This document shows, in pieces, positions 7,787 to 14,651 of a stretch of 15,866 nucleotides of DNA (position 1 is its first letter; each line of letters starts with the position of its first letter). The position numbers and the translations under genes were made by a program. Source of the DNA: Chloroflexota bacterium (GTDB lineage Bacteria > Chloroflexota > Dehalococcoidia > UBA1127 > JACQUN01); NCBI GenBank assembly GCA_016210285.1, contig JACQUN010000034.1, forward strand, positions 1 through 15,866, read 5' to 3'. The notes below the pieces were generated by a model. It was not told the DNA's origin, made no database searches, and saw nothing but the letters and a program-made list of their open reading frames with translations.

Positions 7787-7823
7787 CCCCTTGAGGGGCG
7801 AGCCCATCGGAGCACCGATGGGC
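7787..7823 (-). terminator. Tandem hairpins between rplS and priA
   Basis: A perfect 9-bp stem with arms GCCCATCGG (7802-7810) and CCGATGGGC (7815-7823) closes on a 4-nt loop. A second hairpin, CCCC-TTGA-GGGG (7787-7798), follows it in the direction of transcription. Together they probably terminate or attenuate rplS transcription before priA. There is no U-tract, so an intrinsic terminator of the classical kind is not certain. Confidence 0.6.
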
Positions 7824-7897
7824 AGAGGGGACAGCATGCCAGAAGAGATGCCACCATGCTTGAGGAGGTGCCTTGGGGGGTCGCACAGCAACCGGCC

Positions 7898-8347
7898 CTA
7901 CGTTTGGGGAGCGGGTGCGACCTCCTCCTGTGGCGCTGCGGCGGCAGCCGGCGGCTCCCCCTGGGGCGTTGGAGGCTGCTCTGGCTCTTTCGCTGGGGCC
8001 TGGGCAACGCTCCGCTCTTTGATACGAGCAGCCCGGCCAAAACGCTGCCGCTGGTAGTAGAGACGGCTTCGCCGCACATCCCCGTGGCGGAGGATGCTAA
8101 TGGATTCGATAAGAGGCGAGTACAGGGGGAAGATCCGCTCAACCCCAACGCCCGAGGCCACACGCCGCACGGTGAACGTGGTGCCGGGACCGCCCTTGTG
8201 CTTGCGTAGCACCAGACCCTGAAAGGTCTGGACACGCTCCCGCTCCCCCTCTTTCACGCGGAAGCTCACGCGCACGGTGTCCCCGGGGCGGAAGTCCTGA
8301 ATGCTATCCTTGAGCTGAAGGGGCACAAGGTCACGAGCCTGCGCCAT
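7898..8347 (-). CDS. rplS: Large ribosomal subunit protein bL19
   Basis: L19 lies at the interface of the large and small ribosomal subunits. The 149 residues include the family core: FRPGDTVRVSFRVKEG (19-34), TFQGLVLRKHKGG (41-53), FTVRRVASGVGVERIFPLYSP (58-78, read as two parts) and RRSRLYYQRQRFGRAARIKE (92-111). Ordinary L19 proteins end soon after this point, at about 115 residues. This one continues for about 37 residues of Pro, Ala, Glu and Gln. The start is ATG with a GAAAGG-type ribosome site. A promoter (8399-8427) and a leader hairpin (8367-8380) precede it. Unlike the usual trmD-rplS arrangement, trmD is on the other strand beyond priA. Confidence 0.95.
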   Translation of the reverse strand: MAQARDLVPLQLKDSIQDFRPGDTVRVSFRVKEGERERVQTFQGLVLRKHKGGPGTTFTVRRVASGVGVERIFPLYSPLIESISILRHGDVRRSRLYYQRQRFGRAARIKERSVAQAPAKEPEQPPTPQGEPPAAAAAPQEEVAPAPQT

Positions 8348-8366
8348 TTTGTCGCCTTTCTTGGTG

Positions 8367-8380
8367 GGGCAGCACTGCCC
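8367..8380 (-). promoter_or_regulatory. Hairpin in the rplS 5' leader
   Basis: GGGCAG and CTGCCC form a perfect 6-bp inverted repeat around a 2-nt centre, or 5 bp with a 4-nt loop. It lies about 20 nt upstream of the rplS start, within the short leader expected from the promoter at 8399-8427. L19 leaders that bind the protein are known in other bacteria (the L19_leader family). Whether this hairpin is analogous is an inference. Confidence 0.4.
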
Positions 8381-8398
8381 ATGCGATTGACGAGACCT

Positions 8399-8427
8399 AT
8401 TCTACAACCCCCAGGTTGCGTGAGCAA
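8399..8427 (-). promoter_or_regulatory. Putative rplS promoter
   Basis: On the minus strand TTGCTC (8422-8427) is followed by exactly 17 bp and TAGAAT (8399-8404). The -10 matches at 5/6 and the -35 at 3/6. Transcription would begin near 8391, giving a leader of about 44 nt. The site falls after the terminator-like structure of the upstream lipoprotein gene, consistent with an independent rplS transcript. Confidence 0.5.
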
Positions 8428-8430
8428 CAC

Positions 8431-8484
8431 CCTTGTTCAGCAGCCTGCTGGGCCCGCCAGCGACGCCAACAGTCCAGAACAAGG
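8431..8484 (-). terminator. Large structured inverted repeat after the lipoprotein gene
   Basis: Perfect 8-bp arms CCTTGTTC (8431-8438) and GAACAAGG (8477-8484) enclose 38 nt. These contain a GCTGG-GCCCG-CCAGC hairpin (8448-8462) and the overlapping CAGCAG-C-CTGCTG palindrome. The repeat starts 15 bp after the lipoprotein stop and ends just before the rplS promoter, so a transcription end point is the simplest reading. No T-run follows. Confidence 0.5.
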
Positions 8485-8499
8485 CTCAGGGCCTTCTGG

Positions 8500-9633
8500 C
8501 TATTTTGGCAGGCCGTAGCGCACGCGCAGGTCATCGAGTGCCGCCCCGGCCTGGCGGCGCAACTGGTCGGCCTCACGCGCACTCTGCTCGAAGGCCCCGA
8601 AGTGCCGTCGATCATAGGGCTGCCAGGTATCCCGCAGGACCTTGAGGGCCCTGTCCTCTTTCTGCGCCGCCTCACTCAGGAGCTCCACCAGGGGTCTCAC
8701 GGCTGCGGGCCTCGGCATCGCCTGGACCTGAGCCGCGAGAGCCCGGAACTGCTCCGCAAACTTGCTCAGGCGGGCCTGGACCGCCGCTCGATCACAGTCA
8801 CCGTTCCGCTGCCGCCAGGCGTCGTACTCCTTGTCAAAGCTGTTCCAGGTGGCGTTGACACCGGCAAACGCCTTCGCGAAGGTCTCCGCCTCCGGAGAGG
8901 CGCTCTGTCGGCCAGGAGTGCGGGCCGGAAGCGGGGTGGGAGTAGAAGGGGCAGGAGTACGGGCCGGTGCTGGTGTCCCTGGCACGGGGGTCACTTCTGA
9001 CGTCGGCGTCTCTGCAGTCACACCACTCAGGGCGTCGGACAGGGCGTCGGCGGCCTGGCGGCGCAGGGCGTTGGCCTCCACGCGTGCCGCTTCATACTCC
9101 CGGAAGGCCTTGTCGCTCCCCGGCTGCCAGCTATCTCGAAGCTGCTGGAGAGCCGTCAGGTCTTTGGCGGCAGCGTCTGCCAGAAGCTCCCCAGCCATGC
9201 GCACGGAGGCAGGACGCTCCAGGCCGTTGACAGGGCCCACGACATCCTGGCTGAAGCGGGCCGCGAGGCCACGAAGGGCGTCCCGAAGAGAGTCCTCACC
9301 ACAGCCCTTGAGCCCACCTCGCCACTGCTCATACTCCTGGTGGAACCCCTGCCACGACTTGTCGAGGCCCTGGTAGGCGGTAGCAAAATCTGCCGCGGAG
9401 GCCCGGGCGGGGTCCGGCGTCGCCGCTGGGGCAGGGGTCCGCTGGGCAACGGCAGTGAGCTGCTGGCTCACCAGGGCTTCCACCGTCGCCTTGATGCTTG
9501 CGGGCGGCTCAGCGGAGGTAGGGCTGGGAGCAGGCGCTGCCGCAGGCTGCCCGCAGGCGAAAGCAAGAATAGTCAAGAACAGGGTCACCAGGGACAGCCC
9601 CGCTGCCACTGCATATCGCTTCTTTCTCACCAT
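8500..9633 (-). CDS. Lipoprotein with two tandem copies of an unrecognised ~120-residue domain
   Basis: I do not recognise a known family. The 377-residue protein begins MVRKKR, then a hydrophobic stretch ending in the lipobox LAFAC, with C27 as the lipidated residue. A lipoprotein anchored on the outer face of the membrane is therefore likely. A Pro/Ala-rich linker (28-78) precedes two clearly homologous, helix-rich repeats at about 79-200 and 246-368, joined by a Thr/Pro linker (201-245). Both repeats share W..F..EY..W, RPA.VR...ELL..AA.K, LRD.WQP and EA..LRRQA..AL. Each has a single cysteine at the equivalent position (C111 and C280). The ATG start has AAGGA about 4 nt upstream. It lies between terminator-like repeats and is probably monocistronic. 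Confidence 0.8.
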   Translation of the reverse strand: MVRKKRYAVAAGLSLVTLFLTILAFACGQPAAAPAPSPTSAEPPASIKATVEALVSQQLTAVAQRTPAPAATPDPARASAADFATAYQGLDKSWQGFHQEYEQWRGGLKGCGEDSLRDALRGLAARFSQDVVGPVNGLERPASVRMAGELLADAAAKDLTALQQLRDSWQPGSDKAFREYEAARVEANALRRQAADALSDALSGVTAETPTSEVTPVPGTPAPARTPAPSTPTPLPARTPGRQSASPEAETFAKAFAGVNATWNSFDKEYDAWRQRNGDCDRAAVQARLSKFAEQFRALAAQVQAMPRPAAVRPLVELLSEAAQKEDRALKVLRDTWQPYDRRHFGAFEQSAREADQLRRQAGAALDDLRVRYGLPK

Positions 9634-9666
9634 CGCGTCCTTATCCTTCCCACCAATGTCGCGGGG

Positions 9667-9715
9667 AAAACTGCCAGGCTCACCCAGGGAGCGTTGCCCT
9701 TGCCCAGAGCCTGGC
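9667..9715 (-). terminator. Intrinsic terminator after the GldG-like gene
   Basis: Perfect 9-bp arms GCCAGGCTC (9673-9681) and GAGCCTGGC (9707-9715) enclose a 25-nt loop with a smaller AGGG/CCCT pairing. On the minus strand the stem is followed after two bases by TTTT (9667-9670). It sits 9 bp past the stop at 9725 and before the lipoprotein start. It is the most terminator-like structure in the window. Confidence 0.65.
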
Positions 9716-9724
9716 GGAAGGGGC

Positions 9725-11077
9725 CTACCTTGTTATGCGCACGGGCAGCGGCTCCTGAGGGGAGGCCAACTCGGCCAGGCGGTACACCCCCAGCATATCG
9801 CCGACCAGGCCCTCGCGGTACTTGCCGGTCCTGAGATGGTCCACAAGGCGGCCCAGGGTCTCCCGACGGTCAGCCAGGACGAGCAGGACGTATCTGTCGG
9901 CATCCCGATAGAGGAAGAGCAGTCCAGCGCCGTCAACAGGTATGGCAGGGGTGAAGGAGGTTCTCAGGAGGCCTTCGCTCACCCGGACGCCCCCGCTGGC
10001 AAGCCAGTGGGCCACCGGCATCGTGTCCCCCAGCAAGCCCACGAACACCGTGTCCCGCTCCAGGGTATCGCTGTCCTGGAGCCGCACCTGACCCTCGGAG
10101 CCAGCCAGGAGCGCCCTGACAGCACCAGACGAGTCCAGAAGGGAGGGGTCCTTGAAAACGATGTCCACATCCCCCTTGAAGAGGTGAGGGAAATCGGCCA
10201 ACTCGAAGGTGCGCCGGCTGGTGGTCAGGAAATCAGCCAGGTTGGAGACGAGCTGGTCGTTGTCAGTGATGGCATTGAAGGGCTCGGTCATGAAGGTGAG
10301 ATCGGAGACGCCCACCACAAGGCCGCTGGGGTCCTTCACCATGGTGGTGAAAGGCTCCCGGCGGTCCACGAAGTTGGAGTAGGTGTTCTCGTCGGTGAAG
10401 ATGAGCCCGGTGGTGGAGGGGGAGATGGAGCTGGCGATATAGAAGGTCACGCGACGGAGGTTCGCTGTGAGGGGGTCCGGCTTGAAGTCGGCAAGGAAGA
10501 CATGCTGGTAGTTGGTCTCATGCTCCGGAACGTTATACAGGAAATCGGTGGCGAAGGTGAATCCGAAGGCGCTGGCCAGGCTGCTGGTCTGTTGAAAGCG
10601 CGTGGGGTCCGACACCAGCAGCAGCTTGCCCCCCTTGCGCACGAAGGCTTTGACCAGGTCAACCTCCTCGGTGCTGTACTCGTCCAGGGGCACCATGACC
10701 AGGAAGCTGTCGGCGCCGCGTAGCTTCTGTGCCAGGAGAGGGGGGCGCTCCCCTGGGTTGGGAGTGGCCCCGTAGTTCCTCGGGTCCTGGGGGCCGAGGT
10801 AATCCAGGGTGTAGCCACGGGCGGTAATCCTCGACAGGAGAACCTTCATTTCAGATGCATCCAGGTCGTTGAAGTGAGCGGTGTCCACCAGGACAACACC
10901 CCGCCGCTGCTGGGGCGCCTCGCGAAACGCCGTGGACGAGATATACGAAGGCAGGCGAATGCCCTCCACGGGAGGCCTGGCAACCGCGGGAGGGATGTAG
11001 CGGCCGCGGTAGTAGGTCAGAAGCTCGCCGATAATGAAAAGGGCAGCTACGACCGGGACAACCACCAAACGCCACAT
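9725..11077 (-). CDS. Membrane-anchored GldG/DUF4350-like protein
   Basis: The 450-residue protein has one N-terminal membrane segment (about 3-22) and then a large region predicted to lie outside the membrane. The segments GVVLVDTAHFNDLDASEM (60-77), ADSFLVMVPLDEYSTEEVDLV (122-142, read as two parts) and FVRKGGKLLLVSDPT (145-159) have the beta-alpha pattern of the GldG/DUF4350 group. This is an amidotransferase-like fold often encoded beside uncharacterised ABC transporters. VVGVSDLTFMTEPFNAITDN (254-273) fits the end of that domain. Unlike many GldG proteins, there is no C-terminal membrane helix and no ABC partner nearby. The ATG lies 3 bp after the sppA stop, with only a distant GGAG, so translational coupling is likely. 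The family assignment is moderate and the function unknown. Confidence 0.65.
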   Translation of the reverse strand: MWRLVVVPVVAALFIIGELLTYYRGRYIPPAVARPPVEGIRLPSYISSTAFREAPQQRRGVVLVDTAHFNDLDASEMKVLLSRITARGYTLDYLGPQDPRNYGATPNPGERPPLLAQKLRGADSFLVMVPLDEYSTEEVDLVKAFVRKGGKLLLVSDPTRFQQTSSLASAFGFTFATDFLYNVPEHETNYQHVFLADFKPDPLTANLRRVTFYIASSISPSTTGLIFTDENTYSNFVDRREPFTTMVKDPSGLVVGVSDLTFMTEPFNAITDNDQLVSNLADFLTTSRRTFELADFPHLFKGDVDIVFKDPSLLDSSGAVRALLAGSEGQVRLQDSDTLERDTVFVGLLGDTMPVAHWLASGGVRVSEGLLRTSFTPAIPVDGAGLLFLYRDADRYVLLVLADRRETLGRLVDHLRTGKYREGLVGDMLGVYRLAELASPQEPLPVRITR

Positions 11078-11080
11078 GGC

Positions 11081-11956
11081 TTACGGTTGCTCCACAAACA
11101 GAAGATACATGTGGGGAAAGCGCCCCTGGGCCAACAGCTCTCGGGGTGTCTTGGGGACGGCTTTCGCCTCGCCCTTGGGCGCTGCCTGCCCGTAGAAAGT
11201 TGCACTCTGGCGCGCCCGCAGCTTGGCGACCTCCAGGTCCACATCCACCAGGCCGTAGTTTCGGATTCCCGCCAGGCTCGCCGCCTTGCGGATGGCGTCG
11301 GCCTCGCCGCCGATCTCGTCGGCCAGCCCCAGGCGGACCGCCTCCATCCCAAGATAGATGCGGCCATCCACCACCTCGTCCTTGCTCAGCCGGAGCCGCT
11401 CGCCGCGCTGGGAGGTGACCATCAGCGCGAAGGCCTCTTTGATGCTCTCCAGCCAGTTCAGGAAAATGCGGGTGGAGCCCCCTTCGAACTTGTAGGGCCC
11501 GGTGGCAACAATCTGTTCCATGGGAGGGCCAGGCCTGGAGATGAAGAAAATGACTCCGATATTCCCCACAAAGGAGGTGGGCTTCACATACAGGTAGTTT
11601 GCACCCATCGCCGCCATGTAGCCACCGCTGGCTGCCAGGCTATCCACCGCCATGACCACTGGCTTCTGCTGCCGCAGGTCGGCCAGCTCTAGAAAGAGCT
11701 CCTCGCTGGGGGCCACCGAGCCACCGGGACTGTCCAGGCGAAGGGCGATGGCCTTGATATCTCCGCGCCCTCTGGCATAGCGGATCTTCTCCACGATGTC
11801 CGTGACGGTCTCATCTACCAAGACGGTGTAGGGGACGCGGATAATGCCCACCTTTGGACGACCGAAGGCGAAGAAGAAGACCAGGTATCCTGCCACGATA
11901 CCCAGCAGCACCAAGAGGATATAGGAAAACAGAATTCGACGCAGAAAGGTCCTCAC
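11081..11956 (-). CDS. sppA: SppA-type signal peptide peptidase (family S49)
   Basis: S49 peptidases cut leftover signal peptides and some membrane proteins using a Ser-Lys dyad. The 291-residue protein has an N-terminal membrane anchor (about 9-32). Core motifs are ALRLDSPGGSVAPSEEL (71-87), DSLAASGGYMAA (105-116), with S110 as the probable nucleophile, and PTSFVGNIGVIF (126-137). GPYKFEGGSTR (153-163) supplies K156 as the likely general base. DGRIYLGMEAVRLGLADEIGG (197-217, read as two parts) is the family's usual later segment. The length fits the short, single-domain form. The start is GTG with only a weak GGGGGA site. It lies 69 bp after znuB and 3 bp before the GldG-like gene, which suggests a joint membrane function. 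Confidence 0.88.
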   Translation of the reverse strand: MRTFLRRILFSYILLVLLGIVAGYLVFFFAFGRPKVGIIRVPYTVLVDETVTDIVEKIRYARGRGDIKAIALRLDSPGGSVAPSEELFLELADLRQQKPVVMAVDSLAASGGYMAAMGANYLYVKPTSFVGNIGVIFFISRPGPPMEQIVATGPYKFEGGSTRIFLNWLESIKEAFALMVTSQRGERLRLSKDEVVDGRIYLGMEAVRLGLADEIGGEADAIRKAASLAGIRNYGLVDVDLEVAKLRARQSATFYGQAAPKGEAKAVPKTPRELLAQGRFPHMYLLFVEQP

Positions 11957-12025
11957 CGGCCATCCCCCAGCACGTTCGTGCGCACCGCCTGGACACCATC
12001 CCTTCTGGGAATCAGGCTATCCATG

Positions 12026-12853
12026 CTACAACAGCTTACTGCCCTTTACAAGTCCCACCCCTCGCCGGGCCAGGGCCGCTGCCCCCAGCACCCCGAGGGC
12101 CACCAGGACAATGGCCCCACCCGGCGCCAGGTCGAAGGAGTAGGCTGCGACCAGGCCAGCCAGGACTGAGAACACACCGATGCCGACCGACACGAGGAGG
12201 GTGGAGCGGAAGCCGCGGGCCAACTGGACGCTGGCCACCACCGGCAGGACAAGCAGCGCCCCCACCAGCAGGACCCCCACGACCCTCATGGCCAGGGTCA
12301 CGGTGGCTCCGGTCAGCACCGCCAGCAGCAGGTTCATCCAGCCCACGGGAACCCCCGCAACGTGGGCCAGGTCCGGGTCAAAGGTCGTCTGGACGAGCTC
12401 CGCGTAGAACAGGAGCACAGCCGCCACGACGGCGAGGGCCAGGCCGCCGATGAGCCAGAGGTCCAGTGTGCCAACGGTCAAGATGCTCCCAAAAAGGTAG
12501 CCAAAGAGGTCCACTTTGAATCCCCCCGCCAGGCTGATGAGCACCACCGCCACTGCCAGGGCACCGTAGAGGAAGACGGCCAGAACCGCCTCGCCGGAGA
12601 GGCGTCCCGAGGCACGAAGCCTCTCGATAGCCACCGCCGCCAAGGCAGAGGTCGCAAGGGCAGTAAGAGAGGGGGAGGTCCTGGTGAAGAGCCCAATGGC
12701 AACCCCTGCCAGGGCCACGTGGGAGAGGGTGTCTGCGATCAGCGAGAGCCGCCGCAGCACCAGAAAAACCCCCAGGGCCGGGCAGACAATCCCCACCAGC
12801 AGGCCAGCCCCTAAAGCCCGCACCATGAAGCTGTATTGCAGGAGCTCCAGCAT
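12026..12853 (-). CDS. znuB: Zinc/manganese ABC transporter permease (ZnuB-like)
   Basis: This is the membrane permease of a metal-uptake ABC transporter of the ABC-3 family. The 275 residues are mostly hydrophobic, with about eight predicted membrane segments. Family segments are GLLVGIVCPALGVFLVLRR (17-35), LIADTLSHVALAG (38-50), FDPDLAHVAGVP (about 176-187) and the late RVVGVLLVGALLVLPVVAS (about 204-222). The ATG start has no strong ribosome site and lies 26 bp after znuC, consistent with operon coupling. Zinc is favoured over manganese or iron because the operon begins with a Fur-family gene and includes a ZnuA-like binding protein. The sequence alone does not prove the metal. Confidence 0.9.
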   Translation of the reverse strand: MLELLQYSFMVRALGAGLLVGIVCPALGVFLVLRRLSLIADTLSHVALAGVAIGLFTRTSPSLTALATSALAAVAIERLRASGRLSGEAVLAVFLYGALAVAVVLISLAGGFKVDLFGYLFGSILTVGTLDLWLIGGLALAVVAAVLLFYAELVQTTFDPDLAHVAGVPVGWMNLLLAVLTGATVTLAMRVVGVLLVGALLVLPVVASVQLARGFRSTLLVSVGIGVFSVLAGLVAAYSFDLAPGGAIVLVALGVLGAAALARRGVGLVKGSKLL

Positions 12854-12879
12854 CTTCTGCCTGCCTCAGCCCCGTCCGC

Positions 12880-13641
12880 CTACTCGTGCTCGTGGGTCAG
12901 AAGGTCCACCGGCACCCCATAGAGCCGCGAGAGCTCGTCGCTGGGGAACGCCGCCGGTGGCCCGTGGAAGGTGAGCTTGCGGTTCACACAGGCGATCCGG
13001 TTCGCCTCTTTCATGACCACGCCGATATCGTGAGACACCAGGAAGATGGTGAGGCCCTGCTCGCGGTGCAGCTTCCTCAGGAGGGCGTAGAAGCTCTCCT
13101 GGGCCGTGGCATCCACCCCGGAGGTGGGCTCATCCAGGAGAAGGAGCTGGGGATGGCGCACCAGAGCCCGCGCGATGAGCACCCGCTGCTGCTGCCCGGT
13201 GGAGAGGGTGCTGACGCGCTCGCCCCGGCTCTCCCAGAGCTCGACCTCCTCCAGGGCCCTCTCCACCGATGCTGAGAGCTTGCGCCGGAAGAAGCCCAAC
13301 GGGCTGGGGTGGCGATACTCGCCCTGGGCCACCACCTCGCCGACGGTGCCCGGAAACTGGGCCTCGAAGCCACTGGCCCGCTGGGGGACATAGCCCACCT
13401 TGCTCCACCAGCGAAAACTCTCCGCATCCGCGCCGAAGAGCTTGATTTCCCCCTGTTGGGGTCGCAGCAGCCCGAGCGCCAGCTTCAGCAGGGTGGTCTT
13501 GCCTCCACCGTTCGGGCCCACCAGGGCAAGGAAGTCCCCCTGGTGCACCTCCAGGGAGAGGTCCTCAATCACCCACGCCCCGTCGTAGCGGAAGCTCACG
13601 TGCTGAAAGGAGACCGCTGCCTCTGCCATTCCTACTGGCAC
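12880..13641 (-). CDS. znuC: Zinc/manganese ABC transporter ATP-binding protein (ZnuC-like)
   Basis: This is the cytoplasmic ATPase that powers the metal importer. The 253 residues carry every ABC motif: Walker A GPNGGGKTT (42-50), Q-loop YVPQR (about 84-88), signature LSTGQ (146-150, a variant of LSGGQ), Walker B LLLLDEP (166-172) and the switch His in VSHD (about 202-205). The protein ends THEHE, a short His/Glu tail that could bind metal. The GTG at 13641 overlaps the end of znuA by 10 bp; an ATG at 13629 is an alternative, but its AGGA is directly adjacent. Either choice implies translational coupling to znuA. Confidence 0.93.
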   Translation of the reverse strand: MPVGMAEAAVSFQHVSFRYDGAWVIEDLSLEVHQGDFLALVGPNGGGKTTLLKLALGLLRPQQGEIKLFGADAESFRWWSKVGYVPQRASGFEAQFPGTVGEVVAQGEYRHPSPLGFFRRKLSASVERALEEVELWESRGERVSTLSTGQQQRVLIARALVRHPQLLLLDEPTSGVDATAQESFYALLRKLHREQGLTIFLVSHDIGVVMKEANRIACVNRKLTFHGPPAAFPSDELSRLYGVPVDLLTHEHE

Positions 13642-14615
13642 CCCAGGGCGAGCCTCAGGTTGCCCAGGTTGCGTTGCATCACCGTGAAGTAGTCCTCTCC
13701 TGCGGCCAGCTCCTCCCTGGTCAGCCCTTCCAGGGGATTGAAGACCAGGGTCCTGGCGCCTATCTCCCGCGCAATGGTCTCGGAGAGGGCCGGGCTCACC
13801 AGGGTCTCGAAGAAGATGTACCGGACGCCCCGTTCCCGCACCACCGAGACCACCTCGGCCAGGCGTGCCGGGCTGGGCTCCACCTCTGGGGAGAGACCGG
13901 CGACCGCGATGATCTCCAGGTTGTAGCGCTGTGCCAGATAGCCAAAGGCAGCGTGGGGGGTGACAACGGTGCGGCTCTGGCAGCGGTCCAGGCCGTCCTG
14001 AAAGGCGGCGTGCAGGGCGGCCAGACGGGCAGAGAGCACCTCGCCCCCCTTGCGGTACACATCGCCTCGGTCTGGATCCACCTTCGCCAGCGCATCCCGG
14101 ATCATCTCGACCTGCCGTTGCGCCAGGACCGGGTCAAGCCAGACGTGAGGGTCGGGGCTCCGGGAGCCGGCCCCCACCATCAAGAGCGGCAAGCCTCTGG
14201 TCGCCTCCACCACTTCCGTATCCTTGCGCGAGACTGCCGCCAGCACACGGGGCACCCAGGGCTCAAAGCCTGCGCCATTGTAGACAAACAGGGAGGCCTC
14301 CTGGAGAGCGACGATGTCCCGTGGGGAGGGCTCCCAATCATGGGCCTCCACGCCGGGCGGCACCAGGGTAACCACCTTGAGCTCGCTGCCACCTATCTGC
14401 TGGGCGAAGTAGGCCAGGGGATAGAAGCTGGCCACCACCGTGAGCTTCCTCTCCTCTTTGCCCTTCACTCCGGAGCTTCCGCATCCGGCCAGGACAAGCA
14501 CGCCAACGGCAACCAGAGCCGCCCCTGCCAGAGGGAACCCTTTCCCTTGCCAGAGCCACCGGCAGGGACAGAGAAGATGTTTGAGACGGAGTATCAACGA
14601 CCTCCCACAAGTCAA
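13632..14615 (-). CDS. znuA: Zinc-binding lipoprotein of the ABC importer (ZnuA-like)
   Basis: This is the extracytoplasmic solute-binding protein of the cluster A-I metal family, which hands the metal to the permease. The 327 residues begin with a signal region ending in the lipobox LVLAGC, with C45 lipidated. Likely metal ligands are H92 in GVEAHDWEP, H157 in DPHVWLDP, H221 in VVTPHAAFGYLA and E296 in FNPLEGLT. An acidic residue at the fourth place is known in the family. The His-rich loop seen in many proteobacterial ZnuA proteins is absent. No ATG or GTG precedes the signal peptide. TTG at 14615 is the longest start; TTG at 14597, with GGGAGG 3 nt upstream, is possible. The gene lies 36 bp after the Fur-family gene and overlaps znuC. 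Confidence 0.9.
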   Translation of the reverse strand: MTCGRSLILRLKHLLCPCRWLWQGKGFPLAGAALVAVGVLVLAGCGSSGVKGKEERKLTVVASFYPLAYFAQQIGGSELKVVTLVPPGVEAHDWEPSPRDIVALQEASLFVYNGAGFEPWVPRVLAAVSRKDTEVVEATRGLPLLMVGAGSRSPDPHVWLDPVLAQRQVEMIRDALAKVDPDRGDVYRKGGEVLSARLAALHAAFQDGLDRCQSRTVVTPHAAFGYLAQRYNLEIIAVAGLSPEVEPSPARLAEVVSVVRERGVRYIFFETLVSPALSETIAREIGARTLVFNPLEGLTREELAAGEDYFTVMQRNLGNLRLALGCQ

Positions 14616-14651
14616 CTCATCCGCCGTTCTTCTTGAGCCCCCTTGAGGCGC

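Noticed and set aside
11970..11981. GCACG-TT-CGTGC inverted repeat just before sppA, considered as an operator
   Set aside because: The arms are only 5 bp with a 2-nt centre in GC-rich sequence, there is one copy, and no linked regulator is apparent.
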